Below are positions 49,280 through 58,991 of a stretch of 64,000 bases of DNA, piece after piece. Source of the DNA: Planctomycetota bacterium (GTDB lineage Bacteria; Planctomycetota; Planctomycetia; Pirellulales; Lacipirellulaceae); the NCBI GenBank assembly GCA_029259945.1, contig JAJDEF010000020.1:182782-246781 (forward strand), given 5' to 3'. The position numbers were made by a program, and so were the translations under genes. Under the pieces are notes generated by a model that was given only the letters and a program-made list of their open reading frames with translations, was not told the origin of the DNA and did not search any database. Every line of letters begins with the position of its first letter. Positions within the stretch are counted from its first letter, which is position 1.

Positions 49280-51763
49280 ATGGACACTACGGCTTCCAAT
49301 CTGTCGACGCTGCTGATGCTAGCCTGGCTATTGCCACTGGCCTCGTTTGTGTTGATTTTGTTTTTCGGAAAGTACATGGGCTCGCACGGCAAGTTTGCGG
49401 GCTATCTGGCAACCGGTGCATTGCTTTGCTCCGCAGCACTTAGCTTTACCGCAATGTTCGGCGTCTGGCTGCCGAACCATCCGCTTCCCAGTACGGCTCA
49501 CCACACCGAAGAGCACGGCGAAGACGTTCCTTCCGAAGAAGCCCACGGGCATGTAGCTGCTTATCCGGTCGAAGCAATTTCAGCACAACCAGTTGCTTTA
49601 CAAACTGATCACGAACATGGCGAAGCTGATGGGCACCACGCGACAGCCGAGCATAGCGATGGCGAACACCATGCCAACAACGCACCACCCGTAAGCTATT
49701 TTGGCGATTGGTATACCTTAGGACAGTTTGGCAGCCTCAAGCTCACCATCAGCTACTACATCGACACACTCACCGTGGCGATGTTCTGCATGGTCTCGCT
49801 GATTGCCACCTGTGTTCACTTTTATGCCCTGGGCTACATGCACGACGAGCTTCATGACTTCACCGATCCCGAAGTCACGATGTCTGACGGCGAAAAACTA
49901 AAACGCCCCGGGCGTTTCTATCGATTTTTTCAGTACCTGTCGTTGTTTTGCTTCAGCATGTTTGGCGTCGTCATTTCTGGCAACATGGCGATGGTCTTCG
50001 TCTTTTGGGAACTGGTAGGCATCTGCTCCTACTTTTTGATCGGTTTTTACATCGAACGTCACAGTGCCTCGACGGCAGCGAACAAGGCGTTTATCGTCAA
50101 CCGAGTCGGCGACTTTGGCATGTTGATTGGCATGATGGCTCTCTGGTCGAGCCTCGGTACGTTTGCCTTTGGCGATCTCAAAGACGCCGAAGGTCACGTC
50201 GTCGAACAAGGTATTTTCAGCCAATTACGAACTGAAGAAAACGATTACCACCTACAGCCAACAGCGAGCATGGTTGAGGAGCAAGAACGCGTGCGAACGC
50301 AAACTTGCGAACTAGCCGCTGACGAACCCCCCAAACAAAGCCACGCTGGGCAATGGCTGCTCTTGATCGCTGGCGTCGGCATCTTCTGTGGCTGTGTGGG
50401 TAAGAGTGCCCAGTTCCCGCTCCATGTCTGGTTGCCAGACGCAATGGAAGGTCCAACCCCCGTATCGGCTTTGGTGCACTCCGCAACGATGGTGGCGGCA
50501 GGTGTTTATCTGGTCGGGCGGTTCTATCCCGCATTTTCGCCAGAGGCACTACTAGTCATTGCCTACGTGGGCTGTATTACGCTATTCGTCGCGGCGACGA
50601 TCGCCATCACCGCAACCGACATCAAACGAGTTTTAGCCTATTCAACTGTTAGCCAACTTGGCTACATGATGCTTGCGCTTGGGTTGGGTGGCTGGGTGGC
50701 CGGTATGTTCCACCTCATCACTCACGCCTTCTTCAAGGGCCTGTTGTTCATGTGCTCTGGCTCAGTGATCCACGGAGTCCACACCAACGACATGACCGAA
50801 ATGGGTGGCCTGCGTAAGAAAATGCCAATCACGGCCTACACCATGCTGGTTGGCTGCTTAGCCATCATCGGTGCGGGCATTCCGATCATCGGACCTGGCT
50901 TTAGCGGCTACTACTCCAAAGATGCCATCATCGAGCAAGCCTGGAGCTTTGGCAGCAACAATCCTCACCATGCGGTCCTCAAATGGGCGCCGATTGTTGG
51001 GGCATTTATTACCGCGTTTTATATGTTCCGACTTTGGTACATGACCTTTGCCGGCAAGCCGCGAAATCAGGATCGCTACGACCATGCCCACGAATCACCT
51101 CGCGTGATGACCATGCCGTTGGTCATCCTGGCAGTCTTCGCCCTCGGCATTGGCTGGCAGTTGCCCTTTACCGATTTGAGTACGAGCGCATTGCTCGAGC
51201 AGGCCCGTCCTGTCGGAACCCTAGCGACATCCCACGGAGAGATCCTCTCAGAACTAGTCATCCCCAACGAACACGATAGCCACGCCCCAGCAATTAAGTG
51301 GGCGGCTGGCTGGGCAGCTTTTAGCACAGCTGCGGCAGGTTTGCTGCTAGCCACCGCGATTTACTTGTGGAAATTGCTTGACCCCCAAGAACTCAAGCAA
51401 AGCTTCAAACCCTTGCATAGTTGGCTTTGGAATAAGTGGTGGTTCGACGAACTCTATCAGATCATCTTTGTCGCTCCTTGCATGATAGTGGCAAGGACTA
51501 TTACTCGGTTTGATCTCGGTGTAATCGATTCCATCCTTCATGGGGCTGCCGCAGTTTGCAAAGGCTGCTCGAAAGTGGTTTATGCCGTCTTCGATCAAAC
51601 GGTCGTCGATGGAATGGCTAACGGTGTGGCTGGAGTCACCTGGGACTTGGGACTCTGGCTGCGAAAAATCCAAACCGGCAACTTACGTCAGTACATCATG
51701 TTTATTGTGATCGGCACGGTCGTGTTATTTGTCGCAATATCGTTTGTGCAACGAACCATATAA
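49280..51763 (+). CDS. nuoL: NADH-quinone oxidoreductase subunit L with His-rich insertion
   Basis: The 827-residue antiporter-like subunit is much longer than the usual 610-680. Core motifs are intact: MVFVFWELVGICSYFLIGFY, FPLHVWLPDAMEGPTPVSALVHSATMVAAGVY and the C-terminal lateral helix. The extra length comes from a loop at about 72-137 with 13 histidines among acidic residues (for example DHEHGEADGHH), a second polar loop near 305-350, and a long C-terminal part. The His/Asp/Glu loop between the first helices should lie outside the membrane and could bind metal ions, which is an inference. Confidence 0.94.
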   Translation: MDTTASNLSTLLMLAWLLPLASFVLILFFGKYMGSHGKFAGYLATGALLCSAALSFTAMFGVWLPNHPLPSTAHHTEEHGEDVPSEEAHGHVAAYPVEAISAQPVALQTDHEHGEADGHHATAEHSDGEHHANNAPPVSYFGDWYTLGQFGSLKLTISYYIDTLTVAMFCMVSLIATCVHFYALGYMHDELHDFTDPEVTMSDGEKLKRPGRFYRFFQYLSLFCFSMFGVVISGNMAMVFVFWELVGICSYFLIGFYIERHSASTAANKAFIVNRVGDFGMLIGMMALWSSLGTFAFGDLKDAEGHVVEQGIFSQLRTEENDYHLQPTASMVEEQERVRTQTCELAADEPPKQSHAGQWLLLIAGVGIFCGCVGKSAQFPLHVWLPDAMEGPTPVSALVHSATMVAAGVYLVGRFYPAFSPEALLVIAYVGCITLFVAATIAITATDIKRVLAYSTVSQLGYMMLALGLGGWVAGMFHLITHAFFKGLLFMCSGSVIHGVHTNDMTEMGGLRKKMPITAYTMLVGCLAIIGAGIPIIGPGFSGYYSKDAIIEQAWSFGSNNPHHAVLKWAPIVGAFITAFYMFRLWYMTFAGKPRNQDRYDHAHESPRVMTMPLVILAVFALGIGWQLPFTDLSTSALLEQARPVGTLATSHGEILSELVIPNEHDSHAPAIKWAAGWAAFSTAAAGLLLATAIYLWKLLDPQELKQSFKPLHSWLWNKWWFDELYQIIFVAPCMIVARTITRFDLGVIDSILHGAAAVCKGCSKVVYAVFDQTVVDGMANGVAGVTWDLGLWLRKIQTGNLRQYIMFIVIGTVVLFVAISFVQRTI

Positions 51764-51831
51764 GCCTTTGGGCAAAATAACCTCAGTTCAACGAACCTAA
51801 ATTTAACTCTGCGAAAGATAACGGCGTAATC

Positions 51832-53643
51832 ATGAATCTCAGCGATCCTGCGATTTATCTGAGCTTGCTCGTATTTTTGCCTGCCGTGGCGGCACTAGCA
51901 TTGGCTCTCCTACCTCGACTCACCGACGATGCCTTTAAGTGCATCACATTGGCGGTGACCATCTTGGTATTCATCCTTTCCCTGGGCTTATTTCGCCAAG
52001 GGGCAGGGATCGATTTCCAAGTAGGCGTTGCCGAAATGCAAAACATGTTTCAGGTCGACTGGATACCCACTTTCGGCATTCAGTATTTCATGGCCCTCGA
52101 CGGCATCAGTTTCCCATTAATCGTGCTGACCGCTTTCCTTAGCGTGTTGGCCATGGGCGCGAGTTGGCCCATCAACAAACACGTGCGAGCCTACTGTATT
52201 TTGTTCTTGCTGCTAGAAACCGGCATGCTGGGCGTGTTCATGGCGCTCGACTTCTTTCTGTTCTACGTATTTTGGGAAGTCATGTTGCTGCCGATGTATT
52301 TTCTCATCGGCATCTGGGGAGGCCCCCGCCGCGAGTATGCCGCGATCAAGTTCTTTCTCTACACACTGGTAGGCAGTGTGTTGATGTTGATCGCGATCTT
52401 GATGCTTTACTTCAACAGCGACCTGACACGACTGGACGCTCAGCAGCTGGTCGACGCGGGGGTGGTGACGGTCTCTGCAGAAACCGCCCCAGAAGCTGCC
52501 TTCCAACAATGGGTAAACAGCGAAGAACCTCTCGCCCAGCGATTTGCCGATATCACAGCTGAGTCCGACCCGGCACAGCGCAGACAGCTTCACACCTTTA
52601 ATATCCTGGCCCTACAACAAATGGGGCAACACACCGACCTATTCGAAGGCGAAGCCTTTTTAGGAAAAAGCTTGCAATGGTGGGCCTTCATTCTCCTCTT
52701 CATCGGCTTTGTCATTAAGGTGCCCAGCGTCCCGCTTCACACGTGGTTGCCCGATGCCCACGTCGAAGCTCCTACTCCAATTTCAATGATCCTGGCCGGC
52801 ATCCTGCTAAAAATGGGTGGCTACGGCATCATCCGCATCTGTTACCCCATCTGCCCACAGGCGGGCTACGATCTGGCCTACTTTGTTTGCACCATTGGCG
52901 TAGTCAGCATGGTGTATGGTGCGTTTGCCGCGTTGGCTCAAACCGACTTCAAGCGAATGGTTGCCTACAGTTCGGTAAGCCACATGGGCTACGTGGTCTT
53001 AGGCTTTGGCGTTTGGAGTGCGATGGCTGATACCGGCTACAACGCCGACTACTGGAAGATGGGTGTCAACGGCGCCATGTATCAAATGATTGGCCACGGC
53101 ATTAGCTCGGCCGGCATGTTCTTTATGGTCGGCGTAATTTACGACCGTGTGCATCATCGCGATTTGAATATGTTCGGCGGCTTGTTCGCCAAAATGCCCA
53201 TCTATAGCGGCTTCGCGGTCGGCATCTTTTTCGCCGGCCTTGGGCTCCCCGGCCTTTGTGGTTTTATCGGCGAAGTTTTCGTGGTTCTTTCGGTTTGGAA
53301 GTACAGCTATCTCTTGGCGATTATCTCCGCGTCGGTGGTGATCTTAACCGCTGGTTACATCCTGTGGGCCATCCAACGAGTTTACCTAGGACCCGAATAT
53401 AAAGGCCCCAACGCCGATGCCCTCAAACCAATTACATTACGCGAGTTAGCAATCGCCGTTCCACTGATGGTCGGAGCGATCGTCTTCGGCATTTATCCGA
53501 ACGGTCTGCTGCAATACATGCAACCGTCGGTCGATCGACAGGTCGATCAATTGGCTGCCTGGACCCAAGCCTACGACGAACGCGAGACGGCCTCCAACCC
53601 ACTTGGCGGAGAAGATGGACAGATGGCAGCTCGCCAGCAATAA
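51832..53643 (+). CDS. nuoM: NADH-quinone oxidoreductase subunit M
   Basis: The 603-residue antiporter-like subunit keeps the coupling motifs FYVFWEVMLLPMYFLIGIWG, VPSVPLHTWLPDAHVEAPTP and MVAYSSVSHMGYVVLGF. It is about 100 residues longer than E. coli NuoM because of a polar, Gln/Glu-rich loop at about 200-280 and a short polar C-terminus. It follows nuoL by 68 bases. Confidence 0.95.
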   Translation: MNLSDPAIYLSLLVFLPAVAALALALLPRLTDDAFKCITLAVTILVFILSLGLFRQGAGIDFQVGVAEMQNMFQVDWIPTFGIQYFMALDGISFPLIVLTAFLSVLAMGASWPINKHVRAYCILFLLLETGMLGVFMALDFFLFYVFWEVMLLPMYFLIGIWGGPRREYAAIKFFLYTLVGSVLMLIAILMLYFNSDLTRLDAQQLVDAGVVTVSAETAPEAAFQQWVNSEEPLAQRFADITAESDPAQRRQLHTFNILALQQMGQHTDLFEGEAFLGKSLQWWAFILLFIGFVIKVPSVPLHTWLPDAHVEAPTPISMILAGILLKMGGYGIIRICYPICPQAGYDLAYFVCTIGVVSMVYGAFAALAQTDFKRMVAYSSVSHMGYVVLGFGVWSAMADTGYNADYWKMGVNGAMYQMIGHGISSAGMFFMVGVIYDRVHHRDLNMFGGLFAKMPIYSGFAVGIFFAGLGLPGLCGFIGEVFVVLSVWKYSYLLAIISASVVILTAGYILWAIQRVYLGPEYKGPNADALKPITLRELAIAVPLMVGAIVFGIYPNGLLQYMQPSVDRQVDQLAAWTQAYDERETASNPLGGEDGQMAARQQ

Positions 53644-53703
53644 GCGAAGCTGTAAAACCTTTCAAGTCAATTGACCACGCATTTTGAATTGAGATTAGTT
53701 ACG

Positions 53704-55419
53704 GTGAATTTACACACCCTCGTCGATTCGCTGCTGAGCGATACGCTCGAAACCAGCCTGCCGCTTTTCCGGCCAGAGCTAGCCCTGTGTGGCACCATTG
53801 TGCTCATGCTGCTCGTGCGTGTTTTTCGGTGTGATCGACTCCTCCCGCCCTTCTTGCTGGCATTCGCTGGCTCGGTCGTGGCGCTATGGTTGGCCTTGCC
53901 CGCAGAGGGCCTTGCCTCTTGGGCTGCGATTTCGCCCCAAGAAATATTCACCGGCATGCTGGTTCATGACACGCTTTCGGCCTACGTGCGGATATTCTTG
54001 CTTGCGTTTGCCGTGCTATTTGTCGTGCTCACGCAACTGACAGGCATCGCAGACCGCGAAAATGGCCAAGATTTTTATACCCTCGTGCTCGGTGCCACTT
54101 TAGGCATGTGCATCATGGCCTCGGCGAATCATCTGCTCACGATCTTTCTTGGAATCGAGATGGCAAGTGTGCCGTCTTATGTGTTGGCTGGCATCGTCAA
54201 AGGACGACGACGCAGCAGCGAAGCCGCCCTCAAGTACGCCATCTACGGGGCGGGCACCGCAGGAGTCATGCTCTACGGAATTAGCCTATTGGCTGGCGTG
54301 GTAGGCTCAGCCCACCTGCCAACCATCGCCCACGAACTCGCAGCTCTTGATATTTCATCCATGCTCGCACCGGGCGGAGATTCATCCACGGTAATGGTCT
54401 TAGCCCTGGGTGGCTTGATGTTGGGAGTTGGCCTCGCATTCAAACTTTCTGCGGTGCCCTTCCATTTTTGGTGCCCTGATGTGTTCGAAGGGGCCCCTGC
54501 CGAAGTCAACGCTTTTCTTTCCGTTGCGTCAAAAGCAGCAGCACTTACGTTGCTCGTTCGGATCGGCTTCGGGCTGGGATTTGTACACGAGACACCCCAC
54601 GCAACACTCGCCACGAATCAACCACCGGCAGCGATAGCCCAAGTGTCGACGACCGCGCAACCCCCAACTACCTTTGCCGCCCTTAAGGCCGAGGGTATCG
54701 TGAATGAGAGTACGGCGGATCAGCCACTTTCTCCTGTGCGAAATTTCTTTGTCGTATTAGTCGCCCTGATGGCAATCGTCAGTTGCACGTTTGGCAACCT
54801 TGCCGCCTACGGACAAACCAACATCAAACGCATGTTTGCCTACTCAACCATCGCCCACGCAGGATTCATGATGATGGCTGTGGCAGCGGCCGTGGCGCTC
54901 TTAGGCCGCGACCCAAGTCAATCGCAAGCCGCTATCGCCGCGCTTCTCATCTATATCACCATCTACCTCTTCATGAATTTGGGTGCCTTTGCTGTTGTCG
55001 CATTCCTTCGTAACGAAATGCAAAGCGAAGAAATCGAAGATTATGCAGGCCTCATCCGAAGTTGCCCGATGACTGCCGTGATGATGACCGCCATTCTGGT
55101 CAGCCTCATTGGCCTGCCTCCCTTAGCTGGTTTCTGGCCAAAACTGCGTGTTCTCCAATCGCTTTACGAAGCAGGCGGTCCGCTGATGATCACCGTACTG
55201 GTCATCGCTGGTTTGAATACCGCCATTTCGCTGGTCTACTATTTACGAGTCGTCAAAGTGATCTGCATCGATCCAGAGCCTGATACGCGCGGCCCCATTT
55301 CGCTCGGTTTCCTTCCCGCAGCCTACATATTGGTGGTGAGTCTTCCTGTCATTATATTCGGCATCCTGCCTGACAAAGTGGCACAGTGGGCCGAGCAAGC
55401 GACCATGCACCTCTTTTGA
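53704..55419 (+). CDS. nuoN: NADH-quinone oxidoreductase subunit N
   Basis: The 571-residue antiporter-like subunit closes the first nuo block. Motifs include IFLGIEMASVPSYVLAGI, KLSAVPFHFWCPDVFEGAP and NIKRMFAYSTIAHAGFMMM. A Pro/Thr-rich polar loop of about 55 residues (near 300-355) is extra. The GTG at 53704 (MNLHTLVDSLL) is preferred; a TTG at 53671 would add 11 residues, and neither has a strong ribosome binding site. Confidence 0.93.
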   Translation: MNLHTLVDSLLSDTLETSLPLFRPELALCGTIVLMLLVRVFRCDRLLPPFLLAFAGSVVALWLALPAEGLASWAAISPQEIFTGMLVHDTLSAYVRIFLLAFAVLFVVLTQLTGIADRENGQDFYTLVLGATLGMCIMASANHLLTIFLGIEMASVPSYVLAGIVKGRRRSSEAALKYAIYGAGTAGVMLYGISLLAGVVGSAHLPTIAHELAALDISSMLAPGGDSSTVMVLALGGLMLGVGLAFKLSAVPFHFWCPDVFEGAPAEVNAFLSVASKAAALTLLVRIGFGLGFVHETPHATLATNQPPAAIAQVSTTAQPPTTFAALKAEGIVNESTADQPLSPVRNFFVVLVALMAIVSCTFGNLAAYGQTNIKRMFAYSTIAHAGFMMMAVAAAVALLGRDPSQSQAAIAALLIYITIYLFMNLGAFAVVAFLRNEMQSEEIEDYAGLIRSCPMTAVMMTAILVSLIGLPPLAGFWPKLRVLQSLYEAGGPLMITVLVIAGLNTAISLVYYLRVVKVICIDPEPDTRGPISLGFLPAAYILVVSLPVIIFGILPDKVAQWAEQATMHLF

Positions 55420-55460
55420 AAACTTGTCCATTCTACTTTTAACCCACAAAGTTTTTCGGC

Positions 55461-55895
55461 ATGAGTCAACCCGCAACCGCAGTGTTATTGAACCGCTTAT
55501 TGGCGATCGAAAGCCGATCGTTTGCTCAGTATCTGCAATACTCAAAGCCCTATGTGACGCCAGGGCGAGAGAACTTGGTGGAAGCGATTCACTCGGTAGT
55601 CACTGACCAAAACGGCCTGTCCGATCGCATTAGCCAGATGCTAATCGATTCGCATTGGCCACTTCGCACGGGCGAATTCCCGATGGAGTACACCGATCTC
55701 CACGACCTAGAGATTGGATTTCTGGTGAACTCGGCGATTGGCTACCTACGCCAAGACATCGAAGAAATCGGCAACTTAGTCGAGCAACTACAAATGGCTC
55801 CCGCCGCAAAATCGCTCGCCGAAGAAGCGTTGGGCATGGCCAAGGGACACCTCGACACGCTCAAAGAGCTCGTGGCGGAAGAAGCAAAAGCTTAG
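55461..55895 (+). CDS. Ferritin-like helical protein
   Basis: This 144-residue protein is predicted to be almost all helical. It begins with LNRLLAIESRSFAQYLQYSKPY, the glutamate-bearing first helix seen in ferritin-like proteins, followed by a second helix with DQNGLSDRISQML and a third with DLEIGFLVNSAIGYLRQDIEEI. The full set of iron ligands is not evident, so it may be a degenerate member. The ATG is 41 bases after nuoN, and it may be cotranscribed. Its role is unknown. Confidence 0.6.
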   Translation: MSQPATAVLLNRLLAIESRSFAQYLQYSKPYVTPGRENLVEAIHSVVTDQNGLSDRISQMLIDSHWPLRTGEFPMEYTDLHDLEIGFLVNSAIGYLRQDIEEIGNLVEQLQMAPAAKSLAEEALGMAKGHLDTLKELVAEEAKA

Positions 55896-56168
55896 GTATC
55901 ACTCTGATATACGCCCCGCAACTTATCCGCAGGACCAGCTTAAGATTTACGAAGGTAAAGGCGGAGGAGTTGGCTGCGGCGTAGCCGCAAGAGGCATCAC
56001 TAATCCTGTACGAACTTTCTCGACTATGCCTCCGATGACTTCGTCACACCGGTATTGTAGCCAACGACGCGGGCTTGCAAGTGCCCACTCCTGTTCATGC
56101 TGGAGTGCATAGATACTGACCTGTGGCCAGTAAGTCAGGTTGAGCGTACCCAGCCATGCAAAAAAGAG

Positions 56169-56241
56169 TGACCCCTACGGGACTCGAACCCGTGTTGCCG
56201 GCGTGAAAGGCCGGAGTCCTAGACCGCTAGACGAAGGGGCC
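56169..56241 (-). tRNA. tRNA-Glu (anticodon TTC)
   Basis: The 73-base gene reads GGCCCCTTCGTCTAGCGG at its 5' end, has the anticodon TTC in a CCGGC/GCCGG stem, and the T-loop TTCGAGT. The acceptor stem pairs with one G-T. CCA is not encoded. It lies between the two nuo blocks. Confidence 0.95.
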
Positions 56242-56605
56242 CCCGAGAATCTGCTTACCGAAAAATCTGTGAAGCAGCCGGGAGCAATCGGTTGTCGACT
56301 GACAGAACCGTTTGCTGGGCCTATAGGGTTACGACAACCAGCGACAAACGTCAAGTGGTAACTTGCAAATAGACGGTAAAACGACGAGGCTAGCCACTCT
56401 CAATGAGTTCGCTTCGTCTGCTCGCGACGAGGCAAGACGACGAACCATCAGGGAGATCTGCGAAGATGATCGCTAGACGCAGACACAGGAGACAGCAGCC
56501 AAGGAGGATCGCTAGGCCCACAGCATGGCCTGTGGGCTGTTGTTAATGCAGAAGAAGTGGGGGCGCAGCAAGAAACGAAAAACGGTGACTAGAAGATCTC
56601 AGCAA
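56242..56605. other. Intergenic region between tRNA-Glu and csrA
   Basis: These 364 bases contain no gene. The one clear structure is the hairpin at 56516-56537. The rest shows nothing I can name beyond the tRNA leader. Confidence 0.45.
56516..56537. terminator. Hairpin downstream of csrA
   Basis: GCCCACAG and CTGTGGGC form an eight-pair stem with a six-base loop about 70 bases after the csrA stop codon. No T-run follows on the csrA strand, so termination is probable but not proven. Confidence 0.45.
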
Positions 56606-56824
56606 TCACTCAGCCGGGCTACTTGCATCGGGCTCACAGGGCTGCTCGCTGGCGGCCTGCTGACTTCGCTGAATCGCCTCGTAGACCTCGTTGCGGTGGA
56701 CTGGGATCTCTTTGGGTGCTTCGATGCCGAGCCGTACTTTGTCACCACGTATCTCAACGACGACGATCGTGATGTCATCGTTGATGATAATACTTTCGTT
56801 TTTCTTTCGGGATAGAACCAGCAT
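56606..56824 (-). CDS. csrA: Carbon storage regulator CsrA
   Basis: The 72-residue RNA-binding dimer represses or stabilises mRNAs by binding GGA motifs. It begins [20 protein letters not shown] and contains [20 protein letters not shown], the hallmark of CsrA, with the RNA-contacting Arg in VHRNEVY. The tail is short and acidic. GAAGGAATC precedes the ATG; the upstream in-frame extension to 56923 is rejected. It is transcribed away from nuoI across an 882-base gap. Confidence 0.95.
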   Translation of the reverse strand: MLVLSRKKNESIIINDDITIVVVEIRGDKVRLGIEAPKEIPVHRNEVYEAIQRSQQAASEQPCEPDASSPAE

Positions 56825-57706
56825 GGATTGATTCCTTCGCACACATTGGCCAGTCACTCCCCTTAACCGGTGCCGGCCTCCAAACCTAAGCCCTGCCGTA
56901 GCCCCTCTAAGCTGTTTTGACACAACCAGATAGGGTCAGCAGGTAGAGCATCACGCGATGCCCTTCAGTTCACTCTACGTGGTGTACGGGCATAGTCAAG
57001 GAAGCCGATTGCGTCTCGAACTCGATTTTTTCTCCAAAGTCGTCACGATCGGCATGATATTTATTCTGGTGTCGCCATCCTGCCCTTCTTTACAAGTCGA
57101 AAAAAGACGATTTCATACCATCCTTACTCGCTGTAATTCTTTATTGTGTAACAGGTTAGGTTGCCATTTGATAGGACTACTCAGAGGGTCTAGATCCCTT
57201 GGAGTACTCTGAACGGTCGGTTGCAAATAATTTGGTAATTTGGGGTGAGTTGTAAGGATTTTTCCTCATCAGAGGGGATTTTTGAGGTCACTCTTCGACC
57301 TAAGGGGGCAGAATGTCCACTTGCCGACTGTGAGAATATCAGTCCCTTTAGAGTTAGACAGAGCAATTGAGAAAGCCTTTCGTACGTTTATCCCCCTAGG
57401 CGACTTTTTGTGGATTCAAGTCCTAAACATCCAGACTCAAAATCACCCTGCGGCAGATGGCAATTGTTCGATGGCAGCAAAGGCGATTGGGTCGTAGGGG
57501 CACGAGAAAAAATGTTCGCAAGCTAAAGGCATAACGGCGGTTGCGGCCTGTCCTAGTCATCCTATAATCCACGGTTTGGACTGCTATCATCTTTGCGGCG
57601 AAGAGCCTCCCTGCAGGGCGGGGTGCTTGTGCCGAGAAGATCTGTTTGCTTTGAACACCATCGACCGTGGATTTATTGGGTCGAAAGATAAGGACCGGAC
57701 CGTAAT
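56825..57706. other. Long gap between csrA and nuoI
   Basis: The 882 bases hold no convincing gene. The frames at 56958-57212 and 57282-57497 have poor composition, and the second starts with TTG. Several short dyads occur near 57185-57215, together with two ATTTTT tracts near 57255-57285. A possible sigma-70 promoter for nuoI is at 57541-57568. An untranslated RNA is possible but not recognised. Confidence 0.4.
57541..57568 (+). promoter_or_regulatory. Possible sigma-70 promoter before nuoI
   Basis: TTGCGG and a perfect TATAAT are separated by 16 bases, about 140 bases before the nuoI start. The -35 match is weak. Confidence 0.3.
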
Positions 57707-58255
57707 ATGATCCGATGGCTCAAGCGAGTCTTTCCATGGCTGGGAAACGTCGTTGAAGCGGTGTACACCGTTCTCAGCGGGTTGTGGGTGACGTTGCGTA
57801 CATGGTTTAAGACCTATCGGCCAGAACGGAAAACTTTTACCGAACATTTCGAGTACCCCGAGTTGCCGGTGCCCGTTTCGGCAAGGTATCGAGGGTTTCA
57901 TCGTTTTGATCTCACGACCTGTATCTCTTGCGATCAATGTGCCAAAGCTTGCCCTGTGGATTGCATCTACATTGGCAAAGAGCGTGTTGAAGGTAGCAAG
58001 GGTTTTAAGATCACGGGCTATGCGATTGATTACAGCAAGTGCATGTTTTGTGCTTTGTGCGTCGAGCCCTGTCCCGTCGACTGTATCTTCATGGGGGCCA
58101 CGCACGACCTGAGTTGTTACAGCCGAGATGGTTGCATCGTCGACTACTCTCGCTTGCCGCTGGATGTCGCATGGGGACGAGCCACCTTGAACCCAACTGC
58201 GGTGGCCCAATCGAAGGTGATTACCGAGCCCGTCCACGGTGGTCCGAACGCATAG
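57707..58255 (+). CDS. nuoI: NADH-quinone oxidoreductase subunit I
   Basis: The 182-residue peripheral subunit carries two [4Fe-4S] clusters. The motifs are CISCDQCAKACPVDCIYIG and CMFCALCVEPCPVDCIFMG, each with four cysteines. An N-terminal amphipathic helix (about 1-30) anchors it to the membrane arm. It opens the second nuo block (I-A-C-D), an order unlike the usual H-I-J. Confidence 0.95.
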   Translation: MIRWLKRVFPWLGNVVEAVYTVLSGLWVTLRTWFKTYRPERKTFTEHFEYPELPVPVSARYRGFHRFDLTTCISCDQCAKACPVDCIYIGKERVEGSKGFKITGYAIDYSKCMFCALCVEPCPVDCIFMGATHDLSCYSRDGCIVDYSRLPLDVAWGRATLNPTAVAQSKVITEPVHGGPNA

Positions 58256-58319
58256 GGCCCCAACGTATATTTTTTCAGTCACGCAATTAACGATCTAGAA
58301 ATTCACAAGGCCTTTTCCT

Positions 58320-58952
58320 ATGGCGACGCCTATTGCAATTGTGGCTTACTTGGCATTATTTGCCGCCGTGGCTGCCTTGTTCTTATTTGTCAATTTGGTG
58401 GTAGGCAGATTGGTGAGGCCCAATCTACCCAGCGAAGAGAAATTAGAAGTGTACGAATGTGGTGAACCGGCAATCGGTTCCAGCTTTGTGCAATTCGACT
58501 TGCGATTTTACGTCGTTGCTTTGCTGTTCATTATCTTTGACGTCGAAATCGCGTTTTTCTTTCCCTGGGCGACCGTGTTTGGTAAGTCGGTTCAACTGGC
58601 GTCGCCGAACATGCCTGTGGTCACTCAATTGGCAGACGATGCGGTCGGCCCCCCGGTGCTTTCCGCCGCGGCCACGACCCGTTTACAAGAGTTAGGCGTT
58701 GCGAATCCGGCCGAGCAGTTGGTCGGAGATCCCACAGCAATTCAAGAGACGGCACAAAAGATCGCGCTGACCTCGTTTGCCGACATCTCGGTCTTCTTTG
58801 CTGTGCTCCTGGTTGGCTTTGCTTATGTGTGGCGTCGGGGCGATCTCGACTGGGTGCGCACGGTCAGCAGCCAGCGGGGCGAAGTCGTTGAGCGCGCACC
58901 GCCTTTGCGTACAGAATCGTCTCCACCTGCCGGTTCTATTTTGTCTGCGTAA
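58320..58952 (+). CDS. nuoA: NADH-quinone oxidoreductase subunit A with long loop
   Basis: The 210-residue membrane subunit has three helices and the conserved YECGEPAIGSSFVQFDLRFYVVALLFIIFDVE-type segment (YECGEPAIGSSF then DLRFYVVALLF). Between helix two and three it has an insertion of about 65 residues rich in Ala, Thr and Gln, nearly doubling the normal 120-150 length. It follows nuoI by 64 bases and precedes nuoC directly. nuoB, which usually sits between nuoA and nuoC, is absent. Confidence 0.93.
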   Translation: MATPIAIVAYLALFAAVAALFLFVNLVVGRLVRPNLPSEEKLEVYECGEPAIGSSFVQFDLRFYVVALLFIIFDVEIAFFFPWATVFGKSVQLASPNMPVVTQLADDAVGPPVLSAAATTRLQELGVANPAEQLVGDPTAIQETAQKIALTSFADISVFFAVLLVGFAYVWRRGDLDWVRTVSSQRGEVVERAPPLRTESSPPAGSILSA

Positions 58953-58991
58953 GTTTTTCACTTTTCCCTGCTTCGAGAACCAATATCTGTT

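Noticed and set aside
56958..57497. Two short frames in the csrA-nuoI gap
   Set aside because: Composition looks random, one starts with TTG, and neither has a convincing ribosome binding site.
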